From Bacteroidetes bacterium B1(2017) (GTDB lineage Bacteria; Bacteroidota; Bacteroidia; UKL13-3): a DNA stretch of 64,000 bases. Positions within the stretch are counted from its first letter, which is position 1; every line of letters starts with the position of its first letter. The stretch is from NCBI GenBank assembly GCA_002256395.1, contig NKJG01000004.1, forward strand, positions 310,001-374,000, written 5' to 3'. The translations under genes and the position numbers were made by a program. A model generated the notes under the pieces. The model did not search any database. It had not been told where the DNA came from and saw only the letters and a program-made list of their open reading frames with translations. This document shows positions 48,110 through 56,541 of this stretch, one piece after another.

Positions 48110-48169
48110 TGGAATTAACGATTGCCTTTTGGTTTTTTTATTAAAATAGGTGCTTTTAAGTATCTCGTT

Positions 48170-49351
48170 TTATTGGTTTTGTGGGAGGGTAAAATAAAAG
48201 CTTGAACCATTATTTTGCTCACTTTCAACCCAAATTTTGCCATTGTTTTTTTCAATAAGATCCTTACATAATACAAGGCCTAATCCTGTTCCTTTTTCTT
48301 TCATCGTACCATTAGTTGATTGACCATCATTTAAATTAAAGAGCCTATTTATTCTTTCTGTTGAAATACCAACCCCATTATCTTTAACTGATAGGATAAT
48401 TTCAGAATTAAGAATAGATACTGAAACTACTATTGTTCCATTTAATGGCGTAAATTTAATGGCATTTGAAAGCAAATTTCGAAGCACTATCTGAATCATC
48501 TTTTTATCTGCATAAACCTCACATAATTCGGGAAAATTGTTTTCAATTGTGATAGATTTAAGAATTGAAATCGGTTTTGAGTGATTTATTCCTTCTGAAA
48601 CCAATTCACTTAAATTAAATTGGGCAGGGTTAAATTTCATTCGGCCTGATTGCGATTGAGCCCAATCAAAGAGGTCTTTCAATATTTCGAGTGAATTAAT
48701 AGAAAGTTCCTTAATGTTATTCCCTATTTCGTTTAACTTCTCAAATTCCTTTGATTCTATGTAATCAGATAGGATTTCTGATAGTGCGATAACAGAACTA
48801 ATAGGTCCTTTTAAATCGTGACCAATTATAGAAAAGAATTTATCCTTTTCATTATTTAAGTCGACTAATTTTAACTCATAATCCTTGTTTTCTGTAATAT
48901 CATAGCATGAACCTATATACCCTAAAAAGGTATTGTCAACGTCATAAAAAGGCCTTCCATAATCTCTAATCCACCTATATTCACCTTGCCTATTTAGCAT
49001 ACGGTAATCCATCGCAAATGCTTTCCGCTTGTCAAATTCTGTAACATAAATTTCAAGGCATCTTTCAAAGTCGTCTGGATGAACCCCTTCTGCCCAACCA
49101 TTTCCAAATTCTTGCTCCATGGTTCTGCCAGTAAAATCTAGCCACGTTTTATTAAAATGGTCGCACAATTTATCTGTCCTTGAGCGCCAAATAAGTGCAG
49201 GGAAATCTTCGAAAATTTTTAAATAGAGTTCTTTTGCTTTCGATATTTCAATTTGGTTTTCCTTTAAAGCTTGATTTTCTTTTTCAAGTTCTACAATTCT
49301 TTCTTCCAAGTAGAATATCTTATCCTCTTTGTTTTCATCTGGTAAGTCCAT
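48170..49351 (-). CDS. Soluble PAS-domain sensor histidine kinase
   Basis: A 393-residue histidine kinase without transmembrane segments, hence cytoplasmic. ATG at 49351 is preferred over the TTG at 49396. In order: coiled coil ~10-40, PAS fold ~40-155 (IFEDFPALIWRSRT, YRWIRDYGRPFYD), HisKA with phospho-acceptor His178 (SIIGHDLKGPISS), and an HATPase_c domain with N box LRNLLSNAIKFTP, G1 VKDNGVGIS and G2 KGTGLGL. There is no response-regulator gene nearby, so it is an orphan kinase. The ligand of the PAS domain is unknown. Confidence 0.93.
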   Translation of the reverse strand: MDLPDENKEDKIFYLEERIVELEKENQALKENQIEISKAKELYLKIFEDFPALIWRSRTDKLCDHFNKTWLDFTGRTMEQEFGNGWAEGVHPDDFERCLEIYVTEFDKRKAFAMDYRMLNRQGEYRWIRDYGRPFYDVDNTFLGYIGSCYDITENKDYELKLVDLNNEKDKFFSIIGHDLKGPISSVIALSEILSDYIESKEFEKLNEIGNNIKELSINSLEILKDLFDWAQSQSGRMKFNPAQFNLSELVSEGINHSKPISILKSITIENNFPELCEVYADKKMIQIVLRNLLSNAIKFTPLNGTIVVSVSILNSEIILSVKDNGVGISTERINRLFNLNDGQSTNGTMKEKGTGLGLVLCKDLIEKNNGKIWVESEQNNGSSFYFTLPQNQ

Positions 49352-49494
49352 ATTAATTATATTAGATTGTAAATTGAAAAATAATTCCAATCTCAATTCA
49401 AATTTAATTTTAATTTAATCTTAAAACTAAATGATTTTTGTTGGTTAATGTAACAATAACCATATAGTATTTCAAGCATACGTTTTTTAAGGTT

Positions 49495-49529
49495 TTGTGG
49501 AAGTTTATTGGAATTATTTGTATTTTGCA
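49495..49529 (+). promoter_or_regulatory. Possible promoter of the DUF4337-TonB receptor pair
   Basis: TTG (49495-49497), a 23-base spacer, and TATTTTGCA (49521-49529), which is close to TAnnTTTG. It lies 66 bases before the ATG at 49596. Confidence 0.35.
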
Positions 49530-49595
49530 AATTGTATATTGAACAATTCTATTCAGATAAAATGTTGCCATAAATAAAAAATATAAATCCGATTT

Positions 49596-50222
49596 ATGCT
49601 TAAGAAACTACTACCCGAAGATAACCTAGAAGTAATTAGTGGATTACTTATTGCCATTTTTGCAACCTGCCTAGCAGTTATTGATTTATATGCTGGTAAA
49701 TTTGGTGATGATGAGATTATAGCAAGTAACGAAAAATCAGCAACCTATGAATGGTTTCAGGCAAAAGGAGTAAAAGAAATTGTTGCCGAATCGCAGGTGC
49801 ACATGCTAAAATCATTAGTAACTTCTGGGGCAGTTGTACCTAAAGATACTGCCGCTATGAATATTGAAATAGGCTTTTTAGAGAAGAAGGCAAAGCGTTA
49901 TTCATTAGATAAAGAGGAAGTGTTGAAAGGGTCAAAAAATATTGATTCTACCAATTGGTCGCAATATGATAATGATGGAAAGCTTGGAAATATTAAAGGA
50001 GCTTTTGAATGGGAAAAGGAAGTTAAAATACTTTCTGCTGCCGGCGATACTTTTGATACGGCATTATTCTTTATGCAAATTGCTTTAGTTTTTGGGGCAG
50101 TTTCGCTTATCTTAAAGTCATATAATATGAAGATAATTTTCCTGAGCTCCATGACTCTATTATCTTTAGTTGGTATTATAATTGGATTTATTGCTTTTAA
50201 ACAAGCCATTATTTTATATTAA
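49596..50222 (+). CDS. DUF4337-like inner-membrane protein
   Basis: A 208-residue protein with one hydrophobic helix near the N-terminus (~15-33, ISGLLIAIFATCLAVIDLYAG) and two near the C-terminus (~155-175 and ~185-205), flanking a soluble, charged region. The arrangement and the NEKSATYEWFQAKGVKE segment resemble DUF4337. Function unknown. Its stop (50222) is one base before the ATG of the TonB receptor gene (50224), so the two are translationally linked. Confidence 0.7.
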   Translation: MLKKLLPEDNLEVISGLLIAIFATCLAVIDLYAGKFGDDEIIASNEKSATYEWFQAKGVKEIVAESQVHMLKSLVTSGAVVPKDTAAMNIEIGFLEKKAKRYSLDKEEVLKGSKNIDSTNWSQYDNDGKLGNIKGAFEWEKEVKILSAAGDTFDTALFFMQIALVFGAVSLILKSYNMKIIFLSSMTLLSLVGIIIGFIAFKQAIILY

Positions 50223-50223
50223 T

Positions 50224-53200
50224 ATGAAACGAATATTTACCCTACTTTTTTTTGCTCTTTTTTTATCAAATTGTGTTTTTTCTCAAGTAACAAGCTCCTC
50301 CATTTATGGAAAAGTATTGGATGATAAAAAAGAGGAAGTTATTGGTGCTGTAGTGCGTGTTTTGCATGTAGAATCAGGAAGTATATATGGTGCACAAACA
50401 GATTATGAAGGGAACTATAGAATTGTTGGAATGCGTGTTGGTGGCCCGTATACAGTTACCATTACTTATGTTGGATTCAATAAATCAGAACAAACAGGTA
50501 TTCAACTTTCACTTGGAGAGGCCTATGAACTTAATATTGATTTAAAAGAGGCTAAAACCGAACTAAAGGAAGTTGTAGTAAAATCAGATAAAGGAAATCC
50601 CTTAAATAACCAAAAGCCAGGAACGGTTCAGCAAATTAGTAATGAGCAAATAAAATCCTTACCAACAATGGGAAGGAGTTTAGGCGATATCACTCGTTTA
50701 GTACCTCAGGGTTCGGGGAATGTTAGTATTGGCGGCTCTAATTCAAGTATTCCATCTTTTGGTGGAGCTGATGTTAGGTTCAATAATATATCTATTGACG
50801 GTTCTGTTTTTAACAATAGTTTTGGTTTATCACCCACTCCTGGTGGTCAAACTGGGGCAAATTTTATTTCATTGGATGCGGTAGAACAAATACAGGTAAG
50901 CCTTGCTCCATATGATGTTAGGCAAGGTGGATTTACAGGGGCAGGTGTAAATATGGTTACTCGTTCTGGCACAAATACTTGGAAAGGTTCGGTGTTTTAT
51001 AATTTTAGAAACCAAAATTTGGCAGGTCAAAAAGTTTCAGGTGAGTCTTTAAATTTAAATGATTTTAGCGTAAACCAAATTGGGTTCAGACTTGGTGGAC
51101 CAATTATTAAAGACAAACTATTTTTCTTTGTCAATGCCGAAATAGAAAAACGCCTTGATCCTGGAACGACCTATAGAGCCAAGACAGATTCCTTGGACCA
51201 AGGAACAGGAGTTACTCGTGTACTAGAATCTGATCTAACTAAAATCCAATCTTTTTTAATAGAAAAATATGGCTATAACCCAGGAAGTTTTCAAGATTAT
51301 TACCTTCATACATTTAGTAATAAAGGTGTTCTTAAAGTAGATTATAATATTTCTGCTCGCCATAAATTGGTGTTTCGAACCAATTATTTGTATTCCTATC
51401 GCGACTTACCTATAGCGGCCAGTGGCTCCTTTTCTGGTAGGAGAGATAATGCCTTTGCTATGAGTTTTGAAAACAGTAATTTTAGACAATATAATCATCT
51501 CCTTTCAGGCATTGTGGAACTTAATAGTATGCTAAAAGAAAACCTTGCTAACAATTTAAAAGTGGGTTTAACGTATAATAAAGATTATAGAGATAATACC
51601 AATATATTTCCTTTGGTTGATATTTTGCAAGGAGGTAGAAATTACATCACCTTTGGTACCGACCCATTTACCCCCAATAATAAAGTTAGTACGAGCACAT
51701 TTCAGTTTAGTGATAATTTAAGTTATTACAAAGGAAAACACTATTTTTCAGCTGGCGTTTCATTCGAATACTTTGATTTCAAAAATGTATTTACACCTTA
51801 TTTCCAAGGGCAATTTGCTTTTAAAAGCCTCGATGATTTTTATAAATCTGCTGCTGGGGATACCTCAGTTGTTTTGCAAAGATATCGTCAGGGGTATTCA
51901 ACAACTGGTAACCAAATTCCTACTGCAAATACCCGATCCAATTTTAGTAGTATTTATGCGCAAGATGAATATACCTTCAAAAAATGGGTATTAACCGCAG
52001 GAGTTCGTATTGACTATTCTTCATTTGCAAAAACGGCAAAAGAAAATATAGCCGTTACAACTATGAATTTCATTGATCAAAATGGTGCAAGCACGCAGTA
52101 TAATACTGGCACTTTGCCAAAACCATCACTATTAGTTTCTCCTCGATTTGGTTTTAATTATAAGCATAGCGAATCCATACGAGTTAGAGGTGGAACTGGT
52201 TTGTTTACAGGCAGACCAGCTTTTGTTTTTATTGGAAACCAAGTGTCAAATAACGGTATTAGCCAAGGTTCAATTTTTTCAAATAATACCAATCAATTTC
52301 CATTTAATAGCACACCATCCTATTATACTCCTGCAAACCCTGCCTTGCCAAGCTCTTATTCTTTATCATTAACTCAAAATAATTATCGCTATCCTCAAGT
52401 TTGGAGATCAAGTTTGGCTATAGATAAAAAGATAAATTGGAAGGAATTAGTTGTATCGCTTGAAGGGGTTGTAACCAAGCAAATCAATAATTTTAGGTAT
52501 ATTAATGCAAATCAATCGGCCTTAAAAGATAGCATGAAATTTAATGGACCAGATACTCGTCAACGCTATTATGGATCCTATGGTTTAGCTTCTTCAGATA
52601 GAATTAATGCGCCAGTTACCGATGCAATTGTACTAGTAAATACAAAAGAAGGTTTTGCTTATACTGTAACGTTTAAAGCTGAAATGAAACCAGGTAAATT
52701 AAGTTCAGTTTTTATTGCCTACAATTTTGGTGTAGCTAAAGATTTGGGTTCGGCAGGGTCCGTTTCATATAATTCATGGGCTTCCTATTTTACTGTGAAT
52801 GGAAATAACAATCCTACTTTAAGTTTTTCAGATTATGATCAACGCCACAGATGGGTGGCCGCTATTTCACAAAAAATTAATTGGAGTCAAAGTCAATCAA
52901 CCAATATAACCTTGTTTGCAGAAGCTAGAAATGGTTCTAGATTTTCTTATGCCTATGCTGGCGATATGAATGGCGATGGTTTGTTTGGGAATGATTTAAT
53001 ATATGTCCCAAAAGATAAATCTGAAATGAATTTTGAAAATTATACAAGTGGTTCCATTACCTATACCGCTGCCGAGCAAGCCGATGCCTTTGATGCTTTT
53101 ATTGAAAAAGATGCCTATTTAAAAACCCGCAGAGGTATGTATGCCGAACGCAATGCAGCAATTATGCCTTGGGTAAATAGAATTGATTTGTCTATTTCTC

Positions 53201-53463
53201 ATGATGTAAGTAAACAAAAAATGGGCGGTCTACAAATTCGATTGGATGTGTTTAACTTTGCCCATATTTTTAATAGTAATTGGGGTGTGGCTTCCGTTCC
53301 GCAAAACACAAACCCATTGCAATTTATGAGTACCGATGCTCAAGGAAAACCTGTTTACAGGATGGTGGCTGTAAACAATTCTTTAAATTATAGTTCATTT
53401 ACTAACAGTAAAAATATTTCGGATACTTGGCAAGTGCAATTAGGGGTGAGGTATACTTTCTAA
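50224..53463 (+). CDS. TonB-dependent receptor, Oar-like
   Basis: A 1079-residue outer-membrane receptor. ATG at 50224 gives MKRIFTLLFFALFLSNCVFS. Residues ~20-110 are a carboxypeptidase-regulatory-like domain (SIYGKVLDDKKEEVIGAVV), ending LKEVVVKSDKG; a plug follows (NEQIKSLPTMGRSLGDITRLVPQ), then the barrel ending VQLGVRYTF. The Oar-type features are the long extracellular loops and the late segment MPWVNRIDLSISHDV. There is no SusD partner, so glycan import is unlikely. It shares an operon with the DUF4337-like gene and is closed by a hairpin terminator. Confidence 0.92.
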   Translation: MKRIFTLLFFALFLSNCVFSQVTSSSIYGKVLDDKKEEVIGAVVRVLHVESGSIYGAQTDYEGNYRIVGMRVGGPYTVTITYVGFNKSEQTGIQLSLGEAYELNIDLKEAKTELKEVVVKSDKGNPLNNQKPGTVQQISNEQIKSLPTMGRSLGDITRLVPQGSGNVSIGGSNSSIPSFGGADVRFNNISIDGSVFNNSFGLSPTPGGQTGANFISLDAVEQIQVSLAPYDVRQGGFTGAGVNMVTRSGTNTWKGSVFYNFRNQNLAGQKVSGESLNLNDFSVNQIGFRLGGPIIKDKLFFFVNAEIEKRLDPGTTYRAKTDSLDQGTGVTRVLESDLTKIQSFLIEKYGYNPGSFQDYYLHTFSNKGVLKVDYNISARHKLVFRTNYLYSYRDLPIAASGSFSGRRDNAFAMSFENSNFRQYNHLLSGIVELNSMLKENLANNLKVGLTYNKDYRDNTNIFPLVDILQGGRNYITFGTDPFTPNNKVSTSTFQFSDNLSYYKGKHYFSAGVSFEYFDFKNVFTPYFQGQFAFKSLDDFYKSAAGDTSVVLQRYRQGYSTTGNQIPTANTRSNFSSIYAQDEYTFKKWVLTAGVRIDYSSFAKTAKENIAVTTMNFIDQNGASTQYNTGTLPKPSLLVSPRFGFNYKHSESIRVRGGTGLFTGRPAFVFIGNQVSNNGISQGSIFSNNTNQFPFNSTPSYYTPANPALPSSYSLSLTQNNYRYPQVWRSSLAIDKKINWKELVVSLEGVVTKQINNFRYINANQSALKDSMKFNGPDTRQRYYGSYGLASSDRINAPVTDAIVLVNTKEGFAYTVTFKAEMKPGKLSSVFIAYNFGVAKDLGSAGSVSYNSWASYFTVNGNNNPTLSFSDYDQRHRWVAAISQKINWSQSQSTNITLFAEARNGSRFSYAYAGDMNGDGLFGNDLIYVPKDKSEMNFENYTSGSITYTAAEQADAFDAFIEKDAYLKTRRGMYAERNAAIMPWVNRIDLSISHDVSKQKMGGLQIRLDVFNFAHIFNSNWGVASVPQNTNPLQFMSTDAQGKPVYRMVAVNNSLNYSSFTNSKNISDTWQVQLGVRYTF

Positions 53464-53474
53464 AATATGAAACT

Positions 53475-53512
53475 AAAAAAGCCAGCTCAAATTTTTTTGA
53501 GCGGGCTTTTTT
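53475..53512. terminator. Bidirectional terminator after the TonB receptor gene
   Basis: Arms 53475-53491 and 53496-53512 pair over 17 positions with one mismatch, around the AGCC-x-GCTC core, with A and T runs at the ends. It serves the receptor gene from the left and the 35-codon gene (stop at 53514) from the right. Confidence 0.85.
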
Positions 53513-53513
53513 A

Positions 53514-53621
53514 TTATTTACTCATTAAAAAATTTACGATAATTCCAATCGCAATTATTATAATGAATACGACGCCCATAACGGTGTTTCCGCGTTGTTG
53601 GCGTTTTTCTTCTTCTGTCAT
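53514..53621 (-). CDS. 35-residue single-pass membrane microprotein
   Basis: A 35-codon open frame from ATG at 53621 to TAA at 53514. The product is MTEEEKRQQRG followed by a hydrophobic helix (NTVMGVVFIIIIAIGIIVNF, ~12-31) and a basic end (LMSK). An acidic and basic cytoplasmic head plus one transmembrane helix is a credible small membrane protein design. It ends exactly at a strong terminator that would otherwise have no minus-strand gene to serve. No homologue is known to me. Alternatively, it is a chance frame; the terminator argues against that. Confidence 0.6.
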   Translation of the reverse strand: MTEEEKRQQRGNTVMGVVFIIIIAIGIIVNFLMSK

Positions 53622-53738
53622 ACTTAAAAAATTATAGATTAATAAAGTCTTAATGGGTAGCTCAAACCCAATTATGGTTTAAGCATTTTGAACCTAAATG
53701 TAATTACACTCCAATTATGGAGGTAAAAAAGTCTTGTT

Positions 53739-54071
53739 TTATAATCTTAAAATTCTAAGCTTTAAATAGGTTGGTGAATTAATTTTGCCTTGAATATAAA
53801 GGGCAAATTCTTCTACAAAAAGTAAACGCTTGGTAATAAAAACTGGAGTGTTTTCTTTAGTGTGAAAATTACTCCCTTTAACCAAAGTTCTTATTCCAGC
53901 AAAATAAACCGGATGCTCAGCAACTTCAATGGGCGAATCTACTGAATGACTGATATTGAACTCGAACGTATTTTCATGAACCGTTTTACTCTCGGTATTT
54001 ATAGCAATTCCCTTTATGGAAATCACTATCAATAAGATTAGGAAGCAAAAATGTTTAAGAGTGTTTTTCAC
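53739..54071 (-). CDS. Small exported protein, unrecognised
   Basis: A 110-residue protein with a clear signal peptide (MKNTLKHFCFLILLIVISIK, cleavage near GIA). The mature part is rich in beta-prone residues and ends LKLRILRL. No family recognised. It is divergent from the T9SS cargo gene at 54232. The gap between them is 160 bases. Confidence 0.65.
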   Translation of the reverse strand: MKNTLKHFCFLILLIVISIKGIAINTESKTVHENTFEFNISHSVDSPIEVAEHPVYFAGIRTLVKGSNFHTKENTPVFITKRLLFVEEFALYIQGKINSPTYLKLRILRL

Positions 54072-54231
54072 TAAATCGAGCCTTCAATTTGTTAGCGCAA
54101 GTATAGTCCATTTTCCATCCAATTATAAATTGGCAAATCTCACGAAACTGTCAAAATCCCTGAAAAGTGTATTAGGTTCAAGTTTTTACTCATTTTTTTT
54201 AACTTATATTCGCAATCTACCAGATACCCAT

Positions 54232-55881
54232 ATGAGAAATTATTTAAGTATTTTATTTGCATCCTTTGCTTTGTTTACCCAAGCCCAGATTACAGTTTCG
54301 TTGTCTGATTATGGAAAAATTGGTGATAAAACATATATCGCAATTGATACTCCTGTTGCGTCTTCAATAGTTCCTACAATTATGCTAACTGGTGCCAATA
54401 AAACCTGGAATTTTGCTTCAGGGGTAATAGCAAATACCTACGATTCTTTTATGTATGTAGCTCCGGCCGCAAATGCACCTAGTGGTGCTAACCTTAAAAT
54501 TCTTTCTAGTACTATTGGCCAACAATACAACCAAGTTGATGCCTCAGGTGTTAAAATGATTATTGATAGATCCAACAATAAAATAGATGGATTGAATTTT
54601 AAGATTCTTTCTTTTCCATTAACTTATGGAAATACCATTGTAGATTCTTTACATTATTATAAGGCAGGTACCCCAACAGATTTTAATGCCCCAATGTTAG
54701 CAACCATCGGTTACGATTCTGTTCGTGCCGAGATTCACTTACATGATTCAAGTACCTGTGTTGGCTACGGAACCTTAGTTTTGCCTGATACCTCACTTTC
54801 TGTTTTACAGGTTAAAATTACCACTGTTACCAATACAAATTTATATGCCCATTCGGCCTTTACAGGTTGGGTAAACATTAATTCATTAGCTAATATTCAA
54901 GAAAATCAACGGATCATTGAATACCAATGGTATGGAAAAAATACCAAAGGGTATATGGCCAGAGCCTTAATGGATACAACAGGGCAAAAAGCTCAAAATT
55001 TTATTTATCGTGTTCGCAAAATAACCATTCCCAAATTAGTGGCTATTAGCCCAGCAGTGGGTATGCAAACACAAAATTTAGATGTGCATGTCTTTGGTTT
55101 GTATACTCATTTTACTCAAGGTAGCAGCCTATCCGTAAATGTAAGACTAGGCGCAAGCAAACTTTTTGTAAATTCTGTAACAGTAATAAATGATACCGCC
55201 TTAACGGTTAATGTGAGTGTGTTAAATACAAATCAATTGGGTAATTATGATGTGGTGATAAACGACCCAATTAGTGGCGTTCTAACCATGTCTGGTGCTT
55301 TTAAAGTAGTGCCTTTACCTTCTCTTAAAGCGCTTAGCCCAGCTTCTGCAGCCAGAGCAGCAACACATACAATTTCTGTTTATGGAATTAGTACCCATTT
55401 CAAATCTGATTCATCAAGCTTTGTTGCTAATTTCTATGAGGTAGGTGCATTAAGTACTAACGTAAAAGTAATTGGCCGTACCCTAGTAAATGATACGTTT
55501 GTAAAACTACAAGTTAGCATAGACGCTGCTGCAAACAAAACAGTTTATACACTTAAAGTTGGAACCAGCATCGACGGATTATTGGCCTTAGTAGATTCGT
55601 TTAGGGTTGATAATGCAACTGGTATAACGATAAATTCTAAGGATGAATCCTTAGCAATTGTGTATCCAAATCCTGTAAGCAATTACCTTAATTTTGATTT
55701 CAAAAACACCTTGCCATGTACTATTTCGGTAGTTAATACGATGGGTGAATTGGTATTAACAGAAAGAATGGGGGAGGCTAAGAAAAGTATTTCTATAGAA
55801 TCATTAGCCGCTGGAATTTACCTGCTTACTATTGAACAAGGAAACTCCATTCAACGAATAAAGCTTATTAAACAAGACTAA
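54232..55881 (+). CDS. T9SS type A cargo with two tandem IPT-like domains
   Basis: A 549-residue secreted protein. ATG at 54232 gives MRNYLSILFASFALFTQAQ; the frame continues upstream to 54016, but that would overlap the neighbouring exported-protein gene. The N-terminal half (~20-260) has a jelly-roll-like profile. Two similar modules (~264-360 and ~362-459), each with a 'SP...VxGxxTHFxxxSS' pattern (GLYTHFTQGSS, GISTHFKSDSS), resemble IPT/TIG-type folds. A type A sorting domain closes it (VYPNPVSNYLNFDF ... LAAGIYLLTIEQG). The role is probably surface or matrix attachment. Confidence 0.82.
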   Translation: MRNYLSILFASFALFTQAQITVSLSDYGKIGDKTYIAIDTPVASSIVPTIMLTGANKTWNFASGVIANTYDSFMYVAPAANAPSGANLKILSSTIGQQYNQVDASGVKMIIDRSNNKIDGLNFKILSFPLTYGNTIVDSLHYYKAGTPTDFNAPMLATIGYDSVRAEIHLHDSSTCVGYGTLVLPDTSLSVLQVKITTVTNTNLYAHSAFTGWVNINSLANIQENQRIIEYQWYGKNTKGYMARALMDTTGQKAQNFIYRVRKITIPKLVAISPAVGMQTQNLDVHVFGLYTHFTQGSSLSVNVRLGASKLFVNSVTVINDTALTVNVSVLNTNQLGNYDVVINDPISGVLTMSGAFKVVPLPSLKALSPASAARAATHTISVYGISTHFKSDSSSFVANFYEVGALSTNVKVIGRTLVNDTFVKLQVSIDAAANKTVYTLKVGTSIDGLLALVDSFRVDNATGITINSKDESLAIVYPNPVSNYLNFDFKNTLPCTISVVNTMGELVLTERMGEAKKSISIESLAAGIYLLTIEQGNSIQRIKLIKQD

Positions 55882-55890
55882 AGCTAAAAG

Positions 55891-56304
55891 CTATAGGTAG
55901 TGAATCTCAAACTTTACAGGGCAAATTTTAGCTAGCATCGCACTCACTCCACAGTAGGTATCCTTTGAAAGGTTCATTGCCTTTTCCATCTTTTCAGGCT
56001 CCGTAATTTTAATAAAATAATGAACCCTAATTTCGGTATATACTCTTGGATGTTCATCGCTTAAATCTGCTTCTACATCAATGGCAAAATCGCTAAAGGT
56101 TGCTCGCATTTTTGTTAATACAGAAACAACATCCATACCAGTGCAACCAGCAAGAGCGCTAAGCATTAGGGGTTTTGGATTCGGTCCGGTATTATCTCCA
56201 CCACCTGCAGCTACGGTATCTATTAAAATATGATGCCCATTTATTTGGCTATCAAAAGCCATTTTACCGGTATATTCTGTATGTGTTTTATGAATGGTGC
56301 CCAT
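55891..56304 (-). CDS. OsmC family peroxiredoxin-like protein
   Basis: A 137-residue OsmC/Ohr-type protein that typically reduces organic hydroperoxides or binds reactive sulfur. The redox cysteines are Cys54 (LAGCTGMDV) and Cys118 (DTYCGVSAML). ATG at 56304 is preferred because the residues before it (KQKKRKKK) are the end of the DUF6132 frame. The start overlaps the DUF6132 stop by 17 bases (56288-56304), implying coupling. It is the third gene of the sulfur operon. Confidence 0.9.
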   Translation of the reverse strand: MGTIHKTHTEYTGKMAFDSQINGHHILIDTVAAGGGDNTGPNPKPLMLSALAGCTGMDVVSVLTKMRATFSDFAIDVEADLSDEHPRVYTEIRVHYFIKITEPEKMEKAMNLSKDTYCGVSAMLAKICPVKFEIHYL

Positions 56305-56506
56305 TTTCTTTTTCCTCTTTTTTTGCTTTTGATTGATTAAATAAATCACCAATTAATCCACCCATAAATAATCCATATAAGGTACTGTTTATTGGGCTAG
56401 AGGTTATGGCGCATGTGCCACTTGCACATCCTACAAAGTAATAATAGGCATATCCTGCCATGCTTCCTAAAACCGCACCAATGGCAATTTTTTTGTATTT
56501 ATGCAT
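56288..56506 (-). CDS. DUF6132 small membrane protein
   Basis: A 72-residue protein with a short basic N-terminus, a hydrophobic segment (KIAIGAVLGSMAGYAYYYFVG) and a second one (STLYGLFMGGLIGDLF), with CASGTC between them and a charged tail. The fold is a two-helix hairpin with two Cys on one face, as in small YeeE/YedE-like or DUF6132 proteins. In Bacteroidota the family is found next to MBL-rhodanese genes. It is 35 bases from the CstB-like gene and overlaps OsmC. It may carry sulfur across the membrane, but this is inference. Confidence 0.75.
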   Translation of the reverse strand: MHKYKKIAIGAVLGSMAGYAYYYFVGCASGTCAITSSPINSTLYGLFMGGLIGDLFNQSKAKKEEKENGHHS

Positions 56507-56541
56507 ACTGTTTACCTAATATCCTTTATTTGAATTAATCC

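Noticed and set aside
54205..54214. TATATTCGCA as a promoter of the T9SS cargo gene at 54232
   Set aside because: The box is plausible but no TTG lies at the expected distance; not strong enough to list.
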